Source: an uncultured Microbacterium sp. (GTDB taxonomy: Bacteria > Actinomycetota > Actinomycetes > Actinomycetales > Microbacteriaceae). Taken from it: a DNA stretch of 7,689 nucleotides. The position numbers were made by a program, and so were the translations under genes. The notes below the pieces were generated by a model, which saw nothing but the letters and a program-made list of their open reading frames with translations, was not told the DNA's origin and did no database searches. Shown piece by piece: positions 1-5,544 of the stretch. How positions within the stretch are numbered: the stretch's first letter is position 1; each line of letters starts with the position of its first letter. Location of the stretch: positions 1 to 7,689 of the forward strand of contig CANSLE010000109.1 in the NCBI GenBank assembly GCA_947647645.1, in the 5' to 3' direction.

Positions 1-165
1 TTCGAGCGCCTCGCCGCGGCGGCCGACGCGGTGCGCAGGGTCGTGCCGGACGCCGTGTGGATGTCAGCCGGGATGTCGGGAGACTTCGCCGAGGCGATCG
101 CGGCTGGTGCGACACACCTGCGGATCGGCACGGCAATCACGGGACCGCGCCCGGACCGCGGCTAG
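1..165 (+). CDS. yggS: YggS-family PLP homeostasis protein, C-terminal end only
   Basis: This is the last 54 codons of a gene that enters from the left edge; frame 1 is open from base 1 to a TAG stop. The translation carries the typical end of the YggS/PROSC (YlmE) family: MSAGMSGDFAEAIAAGATHL followed by RIGTAITGPRP. In this family the SMGMS-type turn and the RIGTAI(F)G strand bind the phosphate of pyridoxal 5'-phosphate. Members are single-domain alanine-racemase-fold proteins without known catalysis that buffer free PLP in the cytosol. The usual SMGMS appears as SAGMS. Its place just before sepF and yggT is the classical actinobacterial order (as in mycobacteria, next to wag31), which supports the call. 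The start, the PLP lysine and the upstream context lie outside the window. Confidence 0.93.
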   Translation, partial: FERLAAAADAVRRVVPDAVWMSAGMSGDFAEAIAAGATHLRIGTAITGPRPDRG

Positions 166-168
166 CCT
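163..168 (+). promoter_or_regulatory. Possible -10 element for sepF, overlapping the yggS stop
   Basis: The hexamer TAGCCT fits the actinobacterial TANNNT -10 consensus, and its first three bases are the yggS stop codon. A start about 7 nt downstream (near 175) would give a leader of roughly 23 nt carrying the sepF ribosome binding site. No good TTGACA-like -35 is visible 16-18 nt upstream. The same TAGNCT form precedes three other genes in the window, which is the main support. sepF may equally be read through from yggS. Confidence 0.35.
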
Positions 169-186
169 CAGATCAGACGAGCAAAC

Positions 187-191
187 GGAGG
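187..191 (+). promoter_or_regulatory. Ribosome binding site deciding the sepF start
   Basis: GGAGG stands 6 nt before the ATG at 198, an ideal Shine-Dalgarno and spacing. It selects this ATG over the longer in-frame opening at 57, whose extra 47 residues lie in the coding part of yggS and look like shadow translation, and over an out-of-frame ATG at 193 that is too close. Confidence 0.85.
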
Positions 192-197
192 AATGCG

Positions 198-665
198 ATG
201 TCGAACCCGCTCAAGAAGACGATGGTGTACCTGGGCCTCGCCGACGAGGAAGAGGCCTACGAGAAGCCCGCTGCAGAGACGCCCGCGCGACGCGAGCGCT
301 CCAGCGAGCGACCGATCGAGAAGGCGGCCCCTGTGACCCCGCTCCACCGTCCCGCCGTCGTCCGCCAGCCGACGGCCGGCACCGTCAGCGAGATCCTCAC
401 GGTGCACCCGAAGCAGTACCGTGACGCGCAGATCATCGCCGAGAACTTCCGCGACGGCATCCCGGTGATCATCAATCTCTCGCAGATGAGCGATGCCGAC
501 GCGCGTCGCCTGATCGACTTCGCGAGCGGCCTGTCGCTCGGCCTGTACGGGCGTATCGAGCGGGTCACGAGCAAGGTCTTCCTGCTCTCGCCCGAGAACG
601 TCGCGATCTCCGGTGACGGCACGGTGGCGCAAGCCGACCCCGAGTCCGCGCCCTTCACGCAGTAG
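198..665 (+). CDS. sepF: Cell division protein SepF, FtsZ membrane anchor
   Basis: 155 aa. SepF binds the C-terminal tail of FtsZ, polymerises, and tethers the Z-ring to the membrane at the septum; most Actinobacteria lack FtsA and depend on it. Residues 1-14 (MSNPLKKTMVYLGL) form the expected amphipathic membrane-binding helix. Residues 15-60 are a charged, Pro/Ala-rich disordered linker. The globular SepF domain runs from about 62 to 140, with the family hallmarks VHPKQYRDAQIIAENFRDG, VIINLSQMSDADARRLIDFA and SGLSLGLYGRIERVTSKVFL. The length is slightly shorter than mycobacterial SepF, mainly in the linker. The ATG at 198 is chosen because of the GGAGG site and the N-terminal helix. The gene lies 32 nt after yggS and 2 nt before yggT, so sepF and yggT are almost certainly co-transcribed. 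Confidence 0.96.
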   Translation: MSNPLKKTMVYLGLADEEEAYEKPAAETPARRERSSERPIEKAAPVTPLHRPAVVRQPTAGTVSEILTVHPKQYRDAQIIAENFRDGIPVIINLSQMSDADARRLIDFASGLSLGLYGRIERVTSKVFLLSPENVAISGDGTVAQADPESAPFTQ

Positions 666-667
666 TC

Positions 668-970
668 GTGGAGATCGTGCGCCTGGCGGCGTCCGTCGTC
701 GACGTCCTTCTCCTGCTCTACATCCTCGTCCTCCTGGCGCGGCTCGTGCTCGAGTACATCCCGATGTTCAACCGGCACTGGCGGCCGCGGGGCTTCGGGC
801 TCGTGATCGCTGAGACCGTGTTCACCCTGACCGATCCGCCCCTGCGCTTCTTCCGTCGGCTGATCCCGCCGCTGCGGCTCGGACCCATCGCGCTCGACCT
901 GGGATTCCCTGTGACGATGCTGGCCTGCTTCGTGCTGCTCACCATCGTGCGGGTCATCGAGCGACTGTAG
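668..970 (+). CDS. yggT: YggT-family (YlmG/CCB3) small integral membrane protein
   Basis: 100 aa. Two hydrophobic segments, about residues 8-28 and 78-97, flank a polar loop with the family motif TDPPLRFFRRLIPPLRLGPI (residues 56-75); this pattern of D-P-P/L-R-R-I-P-P is diagnostic of the YggT Pfam family. The biochemical role is not established. In Gram-positives and plastids it has been linked to division and chromosome or nucleoid distribution, and the gene is commonly found between sepF and divIVA, as here. It starts with GTG 2 nt after the sepF stop. There is no Shine-Dalgarno sequence, so translation is probably coupled to sepF. A second in-frame GTG three codons on is possible but would clip only three residues. 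The call rests on motif, topology and neighbourhood. Confidence 0.92.
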   Translation: MEIVRLAASVVDVLLLLYILVLLARLVLEYIPMFNRHWRPRGFGLVIAETVFTLTDPPLRFFRRLIPPLRLGPIALDLGFPVTMLACFVLLTIVRVIERL

Positions 971-998
971 CCCCGTCGCACGCCCCACGAGCGCCGAC

Positions 999-1004
999 TA
1001 TGCT
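999..1004 (+). promoter_or_regulatory. Possible -10 element for divIVA
   Basis: TATGCT fits TANNNT and lies in the 106-bp gap between yggT and divIVA. A start near 1011 would give a leader of about 66 nt containing the 1027-1049 hairpin and the ribosome binding site. The region 17 nt upstream (TCGCAC at 976) is a poor -35. A promoter is plausible because of the gap and because divIVA is usually highly expressed, but the sequence match is modest. Confidence 0.35.
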
Positions 1005-1026
1005 TGACCATTACGGCTCGCCGGTT

Positions 1027-1049
1027 GCGGGCCGACCGAATCGGCCCGC
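1027..1049 (+). repeat. Perfect inverted repeat (hairpin) in the yggT-divIVA gap
   Basis: The arms GCGGGCCGA (1027-1035) and TCGGCCCGC (1041-1049) are exact reverse complements around a 5-nt loop, CCGAA. Eight of nine pairs per arm are strong or part of a GC-rich stem, so the RNA form would be very stable. The stem ends 15 nt before the divIVA Shine-Dalgarno. No T-run follows, so a classical intrinsic terminator is not shown. It could be an attenuating terminator for yggT read-through, a 5'-leader stabiliser for divIVA, or a protein site. Confidence 0.75.
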
Positions 1050-1064
1050 GTCGTGAGCCCCGAA

Positions 1065-1070
1065 AGAGGA
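1065..1070 (+). promoter_or_regulatory. Ribosome binding site deciding the divIVA start
   Basis: AGAGGA ends 6 nt before the ATG at 1077. It places initiation there and not at the in-frame GTG at 1053, which lies only 3 nt after the hairpin, has no ribosome binding site, and would add eight non-conserved residues before the family start MALTPEDVV. Confidence 0.8.
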
Positions 1071-1076
1071 AACACC

Positions 1077-1679
1077 ATGGCTTTGACCCCGGAAGACGTC
1101 GTCACCAAGCAGTTCCAGCATGTCCGGTTCAAGGAGGGTTTCGACCCGGACGAGGTGGATGACTTCCTCGACGAGATCGTCGTCGAGTGGCGCAAGACCA
1201 TCGCCGAGAACGAAGAGCTGAAGGCCAAGCTCGCCGCCTACGAGTCCGGTGAGACGGCGTCCGCGGACGTCGTCGAGGCCACGGTGGTGGAGGAGTCCGC
1301 TCCCGCCGTGGTCGAGTCTGTGCCCGCCCCGGCCGCCGCCGCTCCCGCTGCAGGCGGTGTCGCCGCGTCCGCCGGCATCATCGAGCTCGCCCAGCGTCTG
1401 CACGACGAGCACGTTGCCGAGGGCCAGGCCCAGCGCGACAAGCTCATCTCCGAGGCGCAGGCCAAGGCCACATCGATCCTCGCCGAGGCCGAGGCCAAGG
1501 GGCGCGACGAGATGGCGCGTCTCGATGCCGAGCGTGCCACGCTGGAGAGCCGCATCAGCGAGCTGCGCCAGTTCGAGCGTGACTACCGTTCGCAGCTGCG
1601 CGGGTTCATCGAGGACAAGCTCCGCGATCTCGACGTCGCCGGCGCCACCTCGAGTACGTCCACCGTCTCGGCTTCCTGA
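1077..1679 (+). CDS. divIVA: DivIVA/Wag31 polar growth scaffold
   Basis: 200 aa. DivIVA is a coiled-coil protein that recognises negatively curved membrane at poles and septa and recruits the peptidoglycan synthesis machinery for tip growth in Actinobacteria. Residues 1-57 are the conserved N-terminal domain: MALTPEDVV, then VRFKEGFDPDEVDDFLDEIV, then the first coiled coil (EWRKTIAENEELKAKLAAYE). Residues 58-98 form an Ala/Val/Pro/Glu-rich linker. Residues 99-187 are a long second coiled coil rich in A/E/Q/K/R, ending in the actinobacterial block LRQFERDYRSQLRGFIEDKL; a Ser/Thr tail closes the protein. It is shorter than mycobacterial Wag31, mostly in the linker. The usual RGY of the membrane-contact loop is replaced by KEGF. 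It follows a presumed promoter and leader hairpin, and lspA starts 5 nt after its stop. Confidence 0.95.
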   Translation: MALTPEDVVTKQFQHVRFKEGFDPDEVDDFLDEIVVEWRKTIAENEELKAKLAAYESGETASADVVEATVVEESAPAVVESVPAPAAAAPAAGGVAASAGIIELAQRLHDEHVAEGQAQRDKLISEAQAKATSILAEAEAKGRDEMARLDAERATLESRISELRQFERDYRSQLRGFIEDKLRDLDVAGATSSTSTVSAS

Positions 1680-1684
1680 GCCCG

Positions 1685-2290
1685 GTGGCGGACGACTCCT
1701 CTCAGCGCAGCCTCTCGCACAGGACCCTGAACAGGGCAGCGGCCGGCGCCGTCGTCGCGATCCTCGCGGCGCTGGTGCTGGCCGCTGACCAGTTCACCAA
1801 GCACCTCGCCCTCACCGGTCTTCCCTACCAGGAGCCGGTGCCGGTGTGGGGCGACGTCCTGCAGTTCTATCTGACGCGCAACCCCGGCGCCGCCTTCTCC
1901 CTCCTGGAGGGGCAGACCTGGATCTTCACGATCGTGATGACCGTGGCCGCGATCGTGGTCGTGTTCCTGACCGTGACGCGCGTGCGCTCCCGCGTCTGGG
2001 CGATCGTTCTCGGGCTGCTGCTTGGCGGCATCCTCGGCAACCTCACCGATCGTGTCCTTCGCGATCCCGGCTTCCTCGTCGGTCACGTCGTCGACTTCAT
2101 CAACACGCCGTGGATGTGGCTGGGCATGAACCCGGCGATCTACAACGTCGCCGACATGTTCATCGTCACGATGATGATCACTGTCGCCCTCCTGGTGCTG
2201 ATCGGCCTGCGGTTGGACGGCACGCGCGACCGCGGCGCCGCGGAGACGGAACACGCGGCGCAGCCTGTCGCCGACGACCGCGAGAACTGA
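1685..2290 (+). CDS. lspA: Lipoprotein signal peptidase (signal peptidase II)
   Basis: 201 aa. This membrane aspartic protease cleaves diacylglyceryl-prolipoproteins just before the modified cysteine. Four hydrophobic segments are seen, about residues 18-36, 78-97, 104-120 and 158-176. Family motifs appear in order: AADQFTK (D35), LTRNPGAAFSLL (N66), GGILGNLTDRV (N119, D122), GHVVDFI (D137) and YNVADMFI (N154, D157). From the structures known for this family, the catalytic pair should be D137 and D157, with D122 also conserved; all are present. A charged tail of about 25 residues after the last helix, and an N-terminal extension of about 17 residues, make it longer than the ~160-aa enterobacterial enzyme, which is common in Actinobacteria. 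The GTG start lies 5 nt after divIVA with only a weak ribosome binding site, so coupling is likely; the start is less certain than the gene. Confidence 0.95.
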   Translation: MADDSSQRSLSHRTLNRAAAGAVVAILAALVLAADQFTKHLALTGLPYQEPVPVWGDVLQFYLTRNPGAAFSLLEGQTWIFTIVMTVAAIVVVFLTVTRVRSRVWAIVLGLLLGGILGNLTDRVLRDPGFLVGHVVDFINTPWMWLGMNPAIYNVADMFIVTMMITVALLVLIGLRLDGTRDRGAAETEHAAQPVADDREN

Positions 2291-3207
2291 TGGATTCCCG
2301 ATCCCTCCCCGTGCCGGACGGCCTGGACGGCGTGCGTCTGGATGCCGCTCTGGCCAAGATGCTCGGCTTCTCTCGCACCTTCGCCGCCGAGGTCGCCGAA
2401 GCCGGCGGCGTGCGCATGGATGGCCGTGTGCTCGGCAAGTCCGACCGCCTGCGCGCCGGGGGATGGCTCGAGGTGGAGTGGCAGAACCGTCGGGAACCGG
2501 AGATCGTCCCGATCGCCGTCCCCGATCTCGGCATCGTGTACGACGACGACGACATCGTCGTCGTCGACAAGCCGGCCGGCGTCGCCGCCCACCCGTCGCT
2601 CGGATGGGAGGGCCCGACGGTGCTCGGCGCGCTGGCGGCCGCGGGCTTCCGCGTCGCCACCACGGGCGCTGCCGAGCGTCAGGGGGTCGTGCACCGCCTC
2701 GACGTCGGCACGAGCGGTCTGATGGTGGTCGCCAAGTCCGAGCGCGCCTACACGGCGCTCAAGCGCGCCTTCAAGGAGCGCGAGGTGGAGAAGATCTACC
2801 ACGCCGTCGTCCACGGACACCCCGACCCCCTCGCCGGCACCATCGACGCGCCGATCGGTCGGCACCCCTCGCACTCCTGGAAGTTCGCCGTGGTCCCGGA
2901 CGGCAAGGACTCGGTCACTCATTACGAGACCCTCGAGGCGTTCCCCTCGGCATCCCTCCTGGAGATCCACCTGGAGACCGGGCGCACCCACCAGATCCGC
3001 GTGCACATGGCAGCACATCGGCATCCCTGCGTCGGCGACCCCCTGTACGGTGCCGACCCGACGATGTCGGCGCGGCTGGGGCTCACGCGCCAGTGGCTCC
3101 ACGCGCACGAGCTCTCGTTCGCCCACCCGGTGACGACCGAGCGGGTCACCTTCTCCAGCGACTACCCCGCGGACCTCGTGCACGCAGTGGACCTTCTCCG
3201 CGGCTGA
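2290..3207 (+). CDS. rluD: RluA/RluD-family 23S rRNA pseudouridine synthase
   Basis: 305 aa. It isomerises specific uridines of large-subunit rRNA to pseudouridine; by family and gene order it probably acts on the helix 69 sites modified by RluD, but the exact target cannot be read from sequence. Residues 14-65 match an S4 RNA-binding domain (RLDAALAKMLGFSR, then GGVRMDGRVL). The catalytic domain follows: VYDDDDIVVVDKPAGVAAHP (84-102), the signature HRLDVGTSGLMVVAK (135-149) with catalytic Asp138, KIYHAVVHG (168-176), and the late motif LETGRTHQIRVHMAAHRHPC with GDPLYG. The ATG overlaps the lspA stop as TGATG, so translation is coupled by termination-reinitiation, and lspA-rluD adjacency is widely conserved in bacteria. 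The much longer upstream opening in this frame is an artefact inside lspA. The symbol is a best guess within the RluA family. Confidence 0.93.
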   Translation: MDSRSLPVPDGLDGVRLDAALAKMLGFSRTFAAEVAEAGGVRMDGRVLGKSDRLRAGGWLEVEWQNRREPEIVPIAVPDLGIVYDDDDIVVVDKPAGVAAHPSLGWEGPTVLGALAAAGFRVATTGAAERQGVVHRLDVGTSGLMVVAKSERAYTALKRAFKEREVEKIYHAVVHGHPDPLAGTIDAPIGRHPSHSWKFAVVPDGKDSVTHYETLEAFPSASLLEIHLETGRTHQIRVHMAAHRHPCVGDPLYGADPTMSARLGLTRQWLHAHELSFAHPVTTERVTFSSDYPADLVHAVDLLRG

Positions 3208-3215
3208 ACACGCCG

Positions 3216-3233
3216 CGGGCAGGCCCATGCCCG
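3216..3233 (+). repeat. Short hairpin after rluD
   Basis: CGGGCA (3216-3221) and TGCCCG (3228-3233) are exact complements around a 6-nt loop. It begins 8 nt after the rluD stop, where a transcription end would be useful before the next promoter. There is no T-run, so it can only be called a weak terminator candidate. Confidence 0.4.
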
Positions 3234-3234
3234 T

Positions 3235-3246
3235 GCACGTACATGC
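3235..3246 (+). promoter_or_regulatory. Near-palindrome upstream of the acyl-CoA ligase start
   Basis: GCACGTACATGC is a 12-bp dyad with one mismatched pair. If transcription starts at the ATG (3266), it spans about -31 to -20, overlapping the -35 and spacer region, a common place for a repressor operator. Twelve bases with one mismatch can arise by chance. Confidence 0.25.
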
Positions 3247-3253
3247 GGGTGTC

Positions 3254-3259
3254 TAGCCT
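3254..3259 (+). promoter_or_regulatory. -10 element of a probable leaderless promoter for the acyl-CoA ligase
   Basis: TAGCCT fits the TANNNT -10 consensus. Exactly 6 nt separate it from the ATG at 3266, which puts the expected transcription start on the A of the ATG. The GGAGGG that touches the ATG has zero spacing and could not work as a Shine-Dalgarno site, which fits a leaderless mRNA. No clear -35 is seen. The context CTAGCCTGGA closely resembles the NUDIX promoter (CTAGGCTGGA). Confidence 0.6.
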
Positions 3260-3265
3260 GGAGGG

Positions 3266-4963
3266 ATGAGCCTCCCCGACCGTCCCTGGCTGACCTCCTA
3301 CGCCCCGGGGGTGCCCGCGGAGATCGACCCGGTGACGCAGAGCCTCGTCGACATGCTCGACGACGCCGTCCGTGGTCATCCGCGCCGTCCTGCGCTCGAG
3401 TTCTTCGGCGCGGTGACCACCTATCGGGAGCTCGGCAGCGAGGTCGCGCGCGCGGCGGAGGGACTGCGACGCCTCGGTGTCGTGGCCGGCGACCGCGTGG
3501 CGCTGATCCTCCCCAATTGCCCCCAGCACGTCGTCGCGTTCTACGCCGTGCTCCGTCTGGGCGCGATCGTCGTTGAGCACAACCCCCGCTACACGCCGCC
3601 GGAGTTGCGCCACCAGTTCGAGGTGCACCACGCGCGCGTCGCGATCGTGTGGGATGCCGTCGCGGACACCGTGGCCGATTTCCCGTCCGACATCCGCCCC
3701 GCGCACATCGTCGCGGTCCGCATGACCGACGCGATGCCGCGGCGCACGCGCCTCGCACTGCGGCTGCCGATCGCCAAGGCCCGCTCGTCGCGGGTCGCCT
3801 TGACGACACGTCCGCGGGCCAAGGGTGTGAAGGCGTGGGGGAGTCTCACGTCCGGCCGAGAGATCGGTCGTCGGGTCCCGCGGCCGGAACTGGACGACAT
3901 CGCCGCGCTCCAGTTCACGAGCGGCACGACCGGCGCCCCGAAGGCAGCCGTCCTGACGCACCGGAACCTCCGGTCCAACGCCGCGCAGTCGGCGGCTTGG
4001 GTCCCCGATCTCGTCCTCGGGCGGGAGGTCTTCTACGCCGTCCTGCCGCTGTTCCACGCCTACGGCCTCACGCTGTGCCTCACCACGGCCCTGTCGGTGG
4101 GCGCGCGCATCGTGCTGTTCCCGACATTCGACGTGTCGCTGACGCTCGATGCGGTCCGTCGGACCCCGCCGACCTTCCTCGCCGCCGTGCCGCCGATCTA
4201 CGACGCGCTGGCGCGGGCGACCGCCCGCGCGGGAGTGGACCTGACGAGTCTTCGCAACGCGATCTCCGGCGCCATGGCGCTGCCGCCGTCCACCGTGTTG
4301 CGATGGGAGGAGGCCACCGGCGGCCTCATCGTGGAGGGGTACGGGATGACCGAGTCGTCTCCGATCAGCCTCGGCAACCCGATGGGTCCCCTCCGTCGCC
4401 CCGGGACGGTCGGGGTCCCGTTCCCGAGCACCGAGATCCGCGTCGTCGACCCGGCCGACCCGACGCGTGATCTCGACACCGGCGCCGAGGGCGAGCTGCT
4501 CGTTCGCGGTCCGCAGGTCTTCCAGGGCTATTGGAACCGCCCCGAGGAGACCGCCGCCGCTCTGCTCGAAGGAGGGTGGCTGCGCACGGGCGACATCGTG
4601 ACGGTCGACGCGGACGGGTTCGTGACCGTCGTCGACCGGCTGAAAGAGATCATCATCAGCGGCGGCTTCAACATCAGTCCGAGCGAGGTCGAGAGCGCGC
4701 TGCTGCTGCATCCGGACGTCGCGGACGCCGCCGTCGTCGGCATCCCGCGGTCGGATGGGTCCGAGACGGTGACGGCGGCGGTCGTGATGCGTTCGGACGC
4801 CGTCTTCGATGCGGACGAGATCCGCTCGTTCGCCCGGGGGCACCTCGCGGCCTACAAGGTGCCGCGTGCGATCGTCGCCGTGGATGCGTTGCCGCGCTCC
4901 CTCGTCGGCAAGGTCATTCGTCGCCAGGTGCGCGAGGACATCCTCAACCGACGCGCGCGCTGA
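3266..4963 (+). CDS. Long-chain fatty acid-CoA ligase (FadD-like)
   Basis: 565 aa, normal for the family. It is an ANL-superfamily enzyme that activates a carboxylic acid with ATP to an acyl-adenylate and transfers it to CoA. The P-loop TSGTTGAPKAAVLTHRNL is at 218-235; LPLFHAYGLT at 260-269; the GYGMTESSP motif at 358-366; TGD at 441-443; the hinge and fatty-acyl signature DRLKEIIISGGFNISPSEVE at 457-476; and the C-terminal catalytic lysine in SLVGKVIRR (K549). A basic amphipathic stretch around 157-190 may bind the membrane surface. Overall resemblance is to long-chain FadD proteins, but chain length is not determined by sequence and the start of lipid degradation versus lipid biosynthesis cannot be told. 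It lies 58 nt after rluD, has its own likely promoter, and converges with the NUDIX gene 3 nt downstream. A FadD number is not assigned because actinobacteria carry many paralogues. Confidence 0.92.
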   Translation: MSLPDRPWLTSYAPGVPAEIDPVTQSLVDMLDDAVRGHPRRPALEFFGAVTTYRELGSEVARAAEGLRRLGVVAGDRVALILPNCPQHVVAFYAVLRLGAIVVEHNPRYTPPELRHQFEVHHARVAIVWDAVADTVADFPSDIRPAHIVAVRMTDAMPRRTRLALRLPIAKARSSRVALTTRPRAKGVKAWGSLTSGREIGRRVPRPELDDIAALQFTSGTTGAPKAAVLTHRNLRSNAAQSAAWVPDLVLGREVFYAVLPLFHAYGLTLCLTTALSVGARIVLFPTFDVSLTLDAVRRTPPTFLAAVPPIYDALARATARAGVDLTSLRNAISGAMALPPSTVLRWEEATGGLIVEGYGMTESSPISLGNPMGPLRRPGTVGVPFPSTEIRVVDPADPTRDLDTGAEGELLVRGPQVFQGYWNRPEETAAALLEGGWLRTGDIVTVDADGFVTVVDRLKEIIISGGFNISPSEVESALLLHPDVADAAVVGIPRSDGSETVTAAVVMRSDAVFDADEIRSFARGHLAAYKVPRAIVAVDALPRSLVGKVIRRQVREDILNRRAR

Positions 4964-4972
4964 CGCTCAGCG
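4958..4972. repeat. Perfect palindrome holding the two convergent stop codons
   Basis: CGCTGA (4958-4963) and TCAGCG (4967-4972) are exact complements around CGC. The ligase TGA ends the left arm, and the NUDIX TGA (minus strand) is the beginning of the right arm, so the junction reads the same from both sides. The 3-nt loop is short, and no T-run is seen on either side, so terminator function is unproven. Confidence 0.6.
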
Positions 4973-5440
4973 TCCGCCGACGAACGACGCGGGGTCGTCC
5001 TCCGCGATCGAGAGCGCGATCTTGCGGACGTGGAACGGCTCGACGTCGGTGAGTTCGCCGAGTCGGTACCAGCCGACCTCCGTGAGCTCGCCGTCCGCCG
5101 GGTGGGGGCTGCCCGACACCCACTCGCAGCGGAACACGAGGTCGAGGTAGTCGACCTGATCGCCGTTGGCGTAGGTGATCCGCGGGAGCTGCTGGACGAG
5201 CGCGAGCCGCGTGACCCGCACCGAGATCCCGGCCTCCTCCTGGCATTCGCGCACCGCGGCGTCTGCGGGCTCCTCACCCGGGTCGACGATTCCCGAGACG
5301 CACTGCCAGGCGCCGTTGTCGGCGCGCTTGCCGAGCAGGACTCTTTCGCCCTTGAACACCACGGCGGTGACGCCCACGAGCGGCAGCGGAGCGCCGCCGA
5401 TCCGCTCACGCAGGGACAGGACGAATTCGGGGGTGGCCAT
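4967..5440 (-). CDS. NUDIX hydrolase of unknown substrate
   Basis: 157 aa, a single NUDIX domain. The NUDIX box GX5EX7REUXEEXGU is complete at residues 50-72, starting GIVDPGEEPADA and ending RECQEEAGI; the metal-binding glutamates of REXXEE (E65, E68, E69) are all present. The only deviation is Cys66 at a position usually taken by I/L/V. The fold is supported by VGVTAVVFKGERVLLGKRAD before the box and EVGWYRLGEL after it. Such enzymes cleave nucleoside diphosphates linked to another group, for example damaged dNTPs, ADP-ribose or dinucleotides. Neither substrate nor a MutT role can be fixed, although its position next to dnaE makes nucleotide-pool cleaning a fair guess. The ATG is chosen because a -10 element lies 6 nt upstream and no ribosome binding site precedes it. 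Confidence 0.92.
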   Translation of the reverse strand: MATPEFVLSLRERIGGAPLPLVGVTAVVFKGERVLLGKRADNGAWQCVSGIVDPGEEPADAAVRECQEEAGISVRVTRLALVQQLPRITYANGDQVDYLDLVFRCEWVSGSPHPADGELTEVGWYRLGELTDVEPFHVRKIALSIAEDDPASFVGGR

Positions 5441-5446
5441 GTGTCC

Positions 5447-5452
5447 AGCCTA
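5447..5452 (-). promoter_or_regulatory. -10 element of a probable leaderless promoter for the NUDIX gene
   Basis: On the minus strand this reads TAGGCT, fitting TANNNT, with exactly 6 nt (GGACAC) before the ATG whose A is at 5440. Transcription would start at the ATG itself. The gene has no purine-rich Shine-Dalgarno site, in agreement. A -35 would fall inside the 5459-5479 palindrome, where only a poor match (CCTCAA) is seen, which hints at activator or repressor control. Confidence 0.6.
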
Positions 5453-5458
5453 GGTGTC

Positions 5459-5479
5459 TCACCCTCACGTTGAGGGTGA
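5459..5479. promoter_or_regulatory. Perfect 9-3-9 palindrome in the NUDIX/dnaE divergent region, likely operator
   Basis: The arms TCACCCTCA (5459-5467) and TGAGGGTGA (5471-5479) are exact complements around CGT. With a NUDIX transcription start at 5440, it spans about -19 to -39, covering the -35 region and much of the spacer, where MerR-family regulators typically bind. It is about 66 bp from the dnaE start, so the NUDIX gene is the likelier target. A terminator is unlikely because both genes are transcribed away from it. The binding protein is not encoded in this window. Confidence 0.6.
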
Positions 5480-5532
5480 AGCGACCTCGCCGCCGTCCCC
5501 GGGCGTCCGACCGGCGATGTCGGAGGTCTTCG

Positions 5533-5538
5533 TAGACT
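5533..5538 (+). promoter_or_regulatory. -10 element of a probable leaderless promoter for dnaE
   Basis: TAGACT fits TANNNT and stands exactly 6 nt before the GTG at 5545, the same geometry as the ligase and NUDIX genes. No suitably spaced Shine-Dalgarno site precedes the GTG; the nearest G-run merges with the start codon. The -35 region is not recognisable. Confidence 0.6.
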
Positions 5539-5544
5539 CGTGGG

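Noticed and set aside
57..197. 47-residue N-terminal extension of SepF
   Set aside because: It overlaps yggS coding sequence and lacks conserved features; the ATG at 198 has an ideal GGAGG site and yields the amphipathic helix expected at the SepF N-terminus.
1249..1390. Ala/Pro/Val-rich low-complexity stretch in divIVA as a possible insertion or repeat
   Set aside because: It is the variable linker between the two coiled coils, present in this family; no exact repeat units are seen.
2544..2566. 10-bp perfect inverted repeat inside rluD
   Set aside because: It is produced by runs of GAC and GTC codons for the conserved segment YDDDDIVVVDKP, so protein conservation plus codon bias explains it.
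3146..4843. 565-codon open frame on the minus strand opposite the acyl-CoA ligase
   Set aside because: Low-complexity Arg/Gly/Asp-rich translation, antisense to a gene with every family motif; a GC-bias shadow.
5441..5544. Possible terminator pair or small RNA gene in the divergent gap
   Set aside because: Both flanking genes are transcribed outward, so terminators are not needed. Apart from the palindrome and the two -10 elements, there is no further structure to support an RNA gene.
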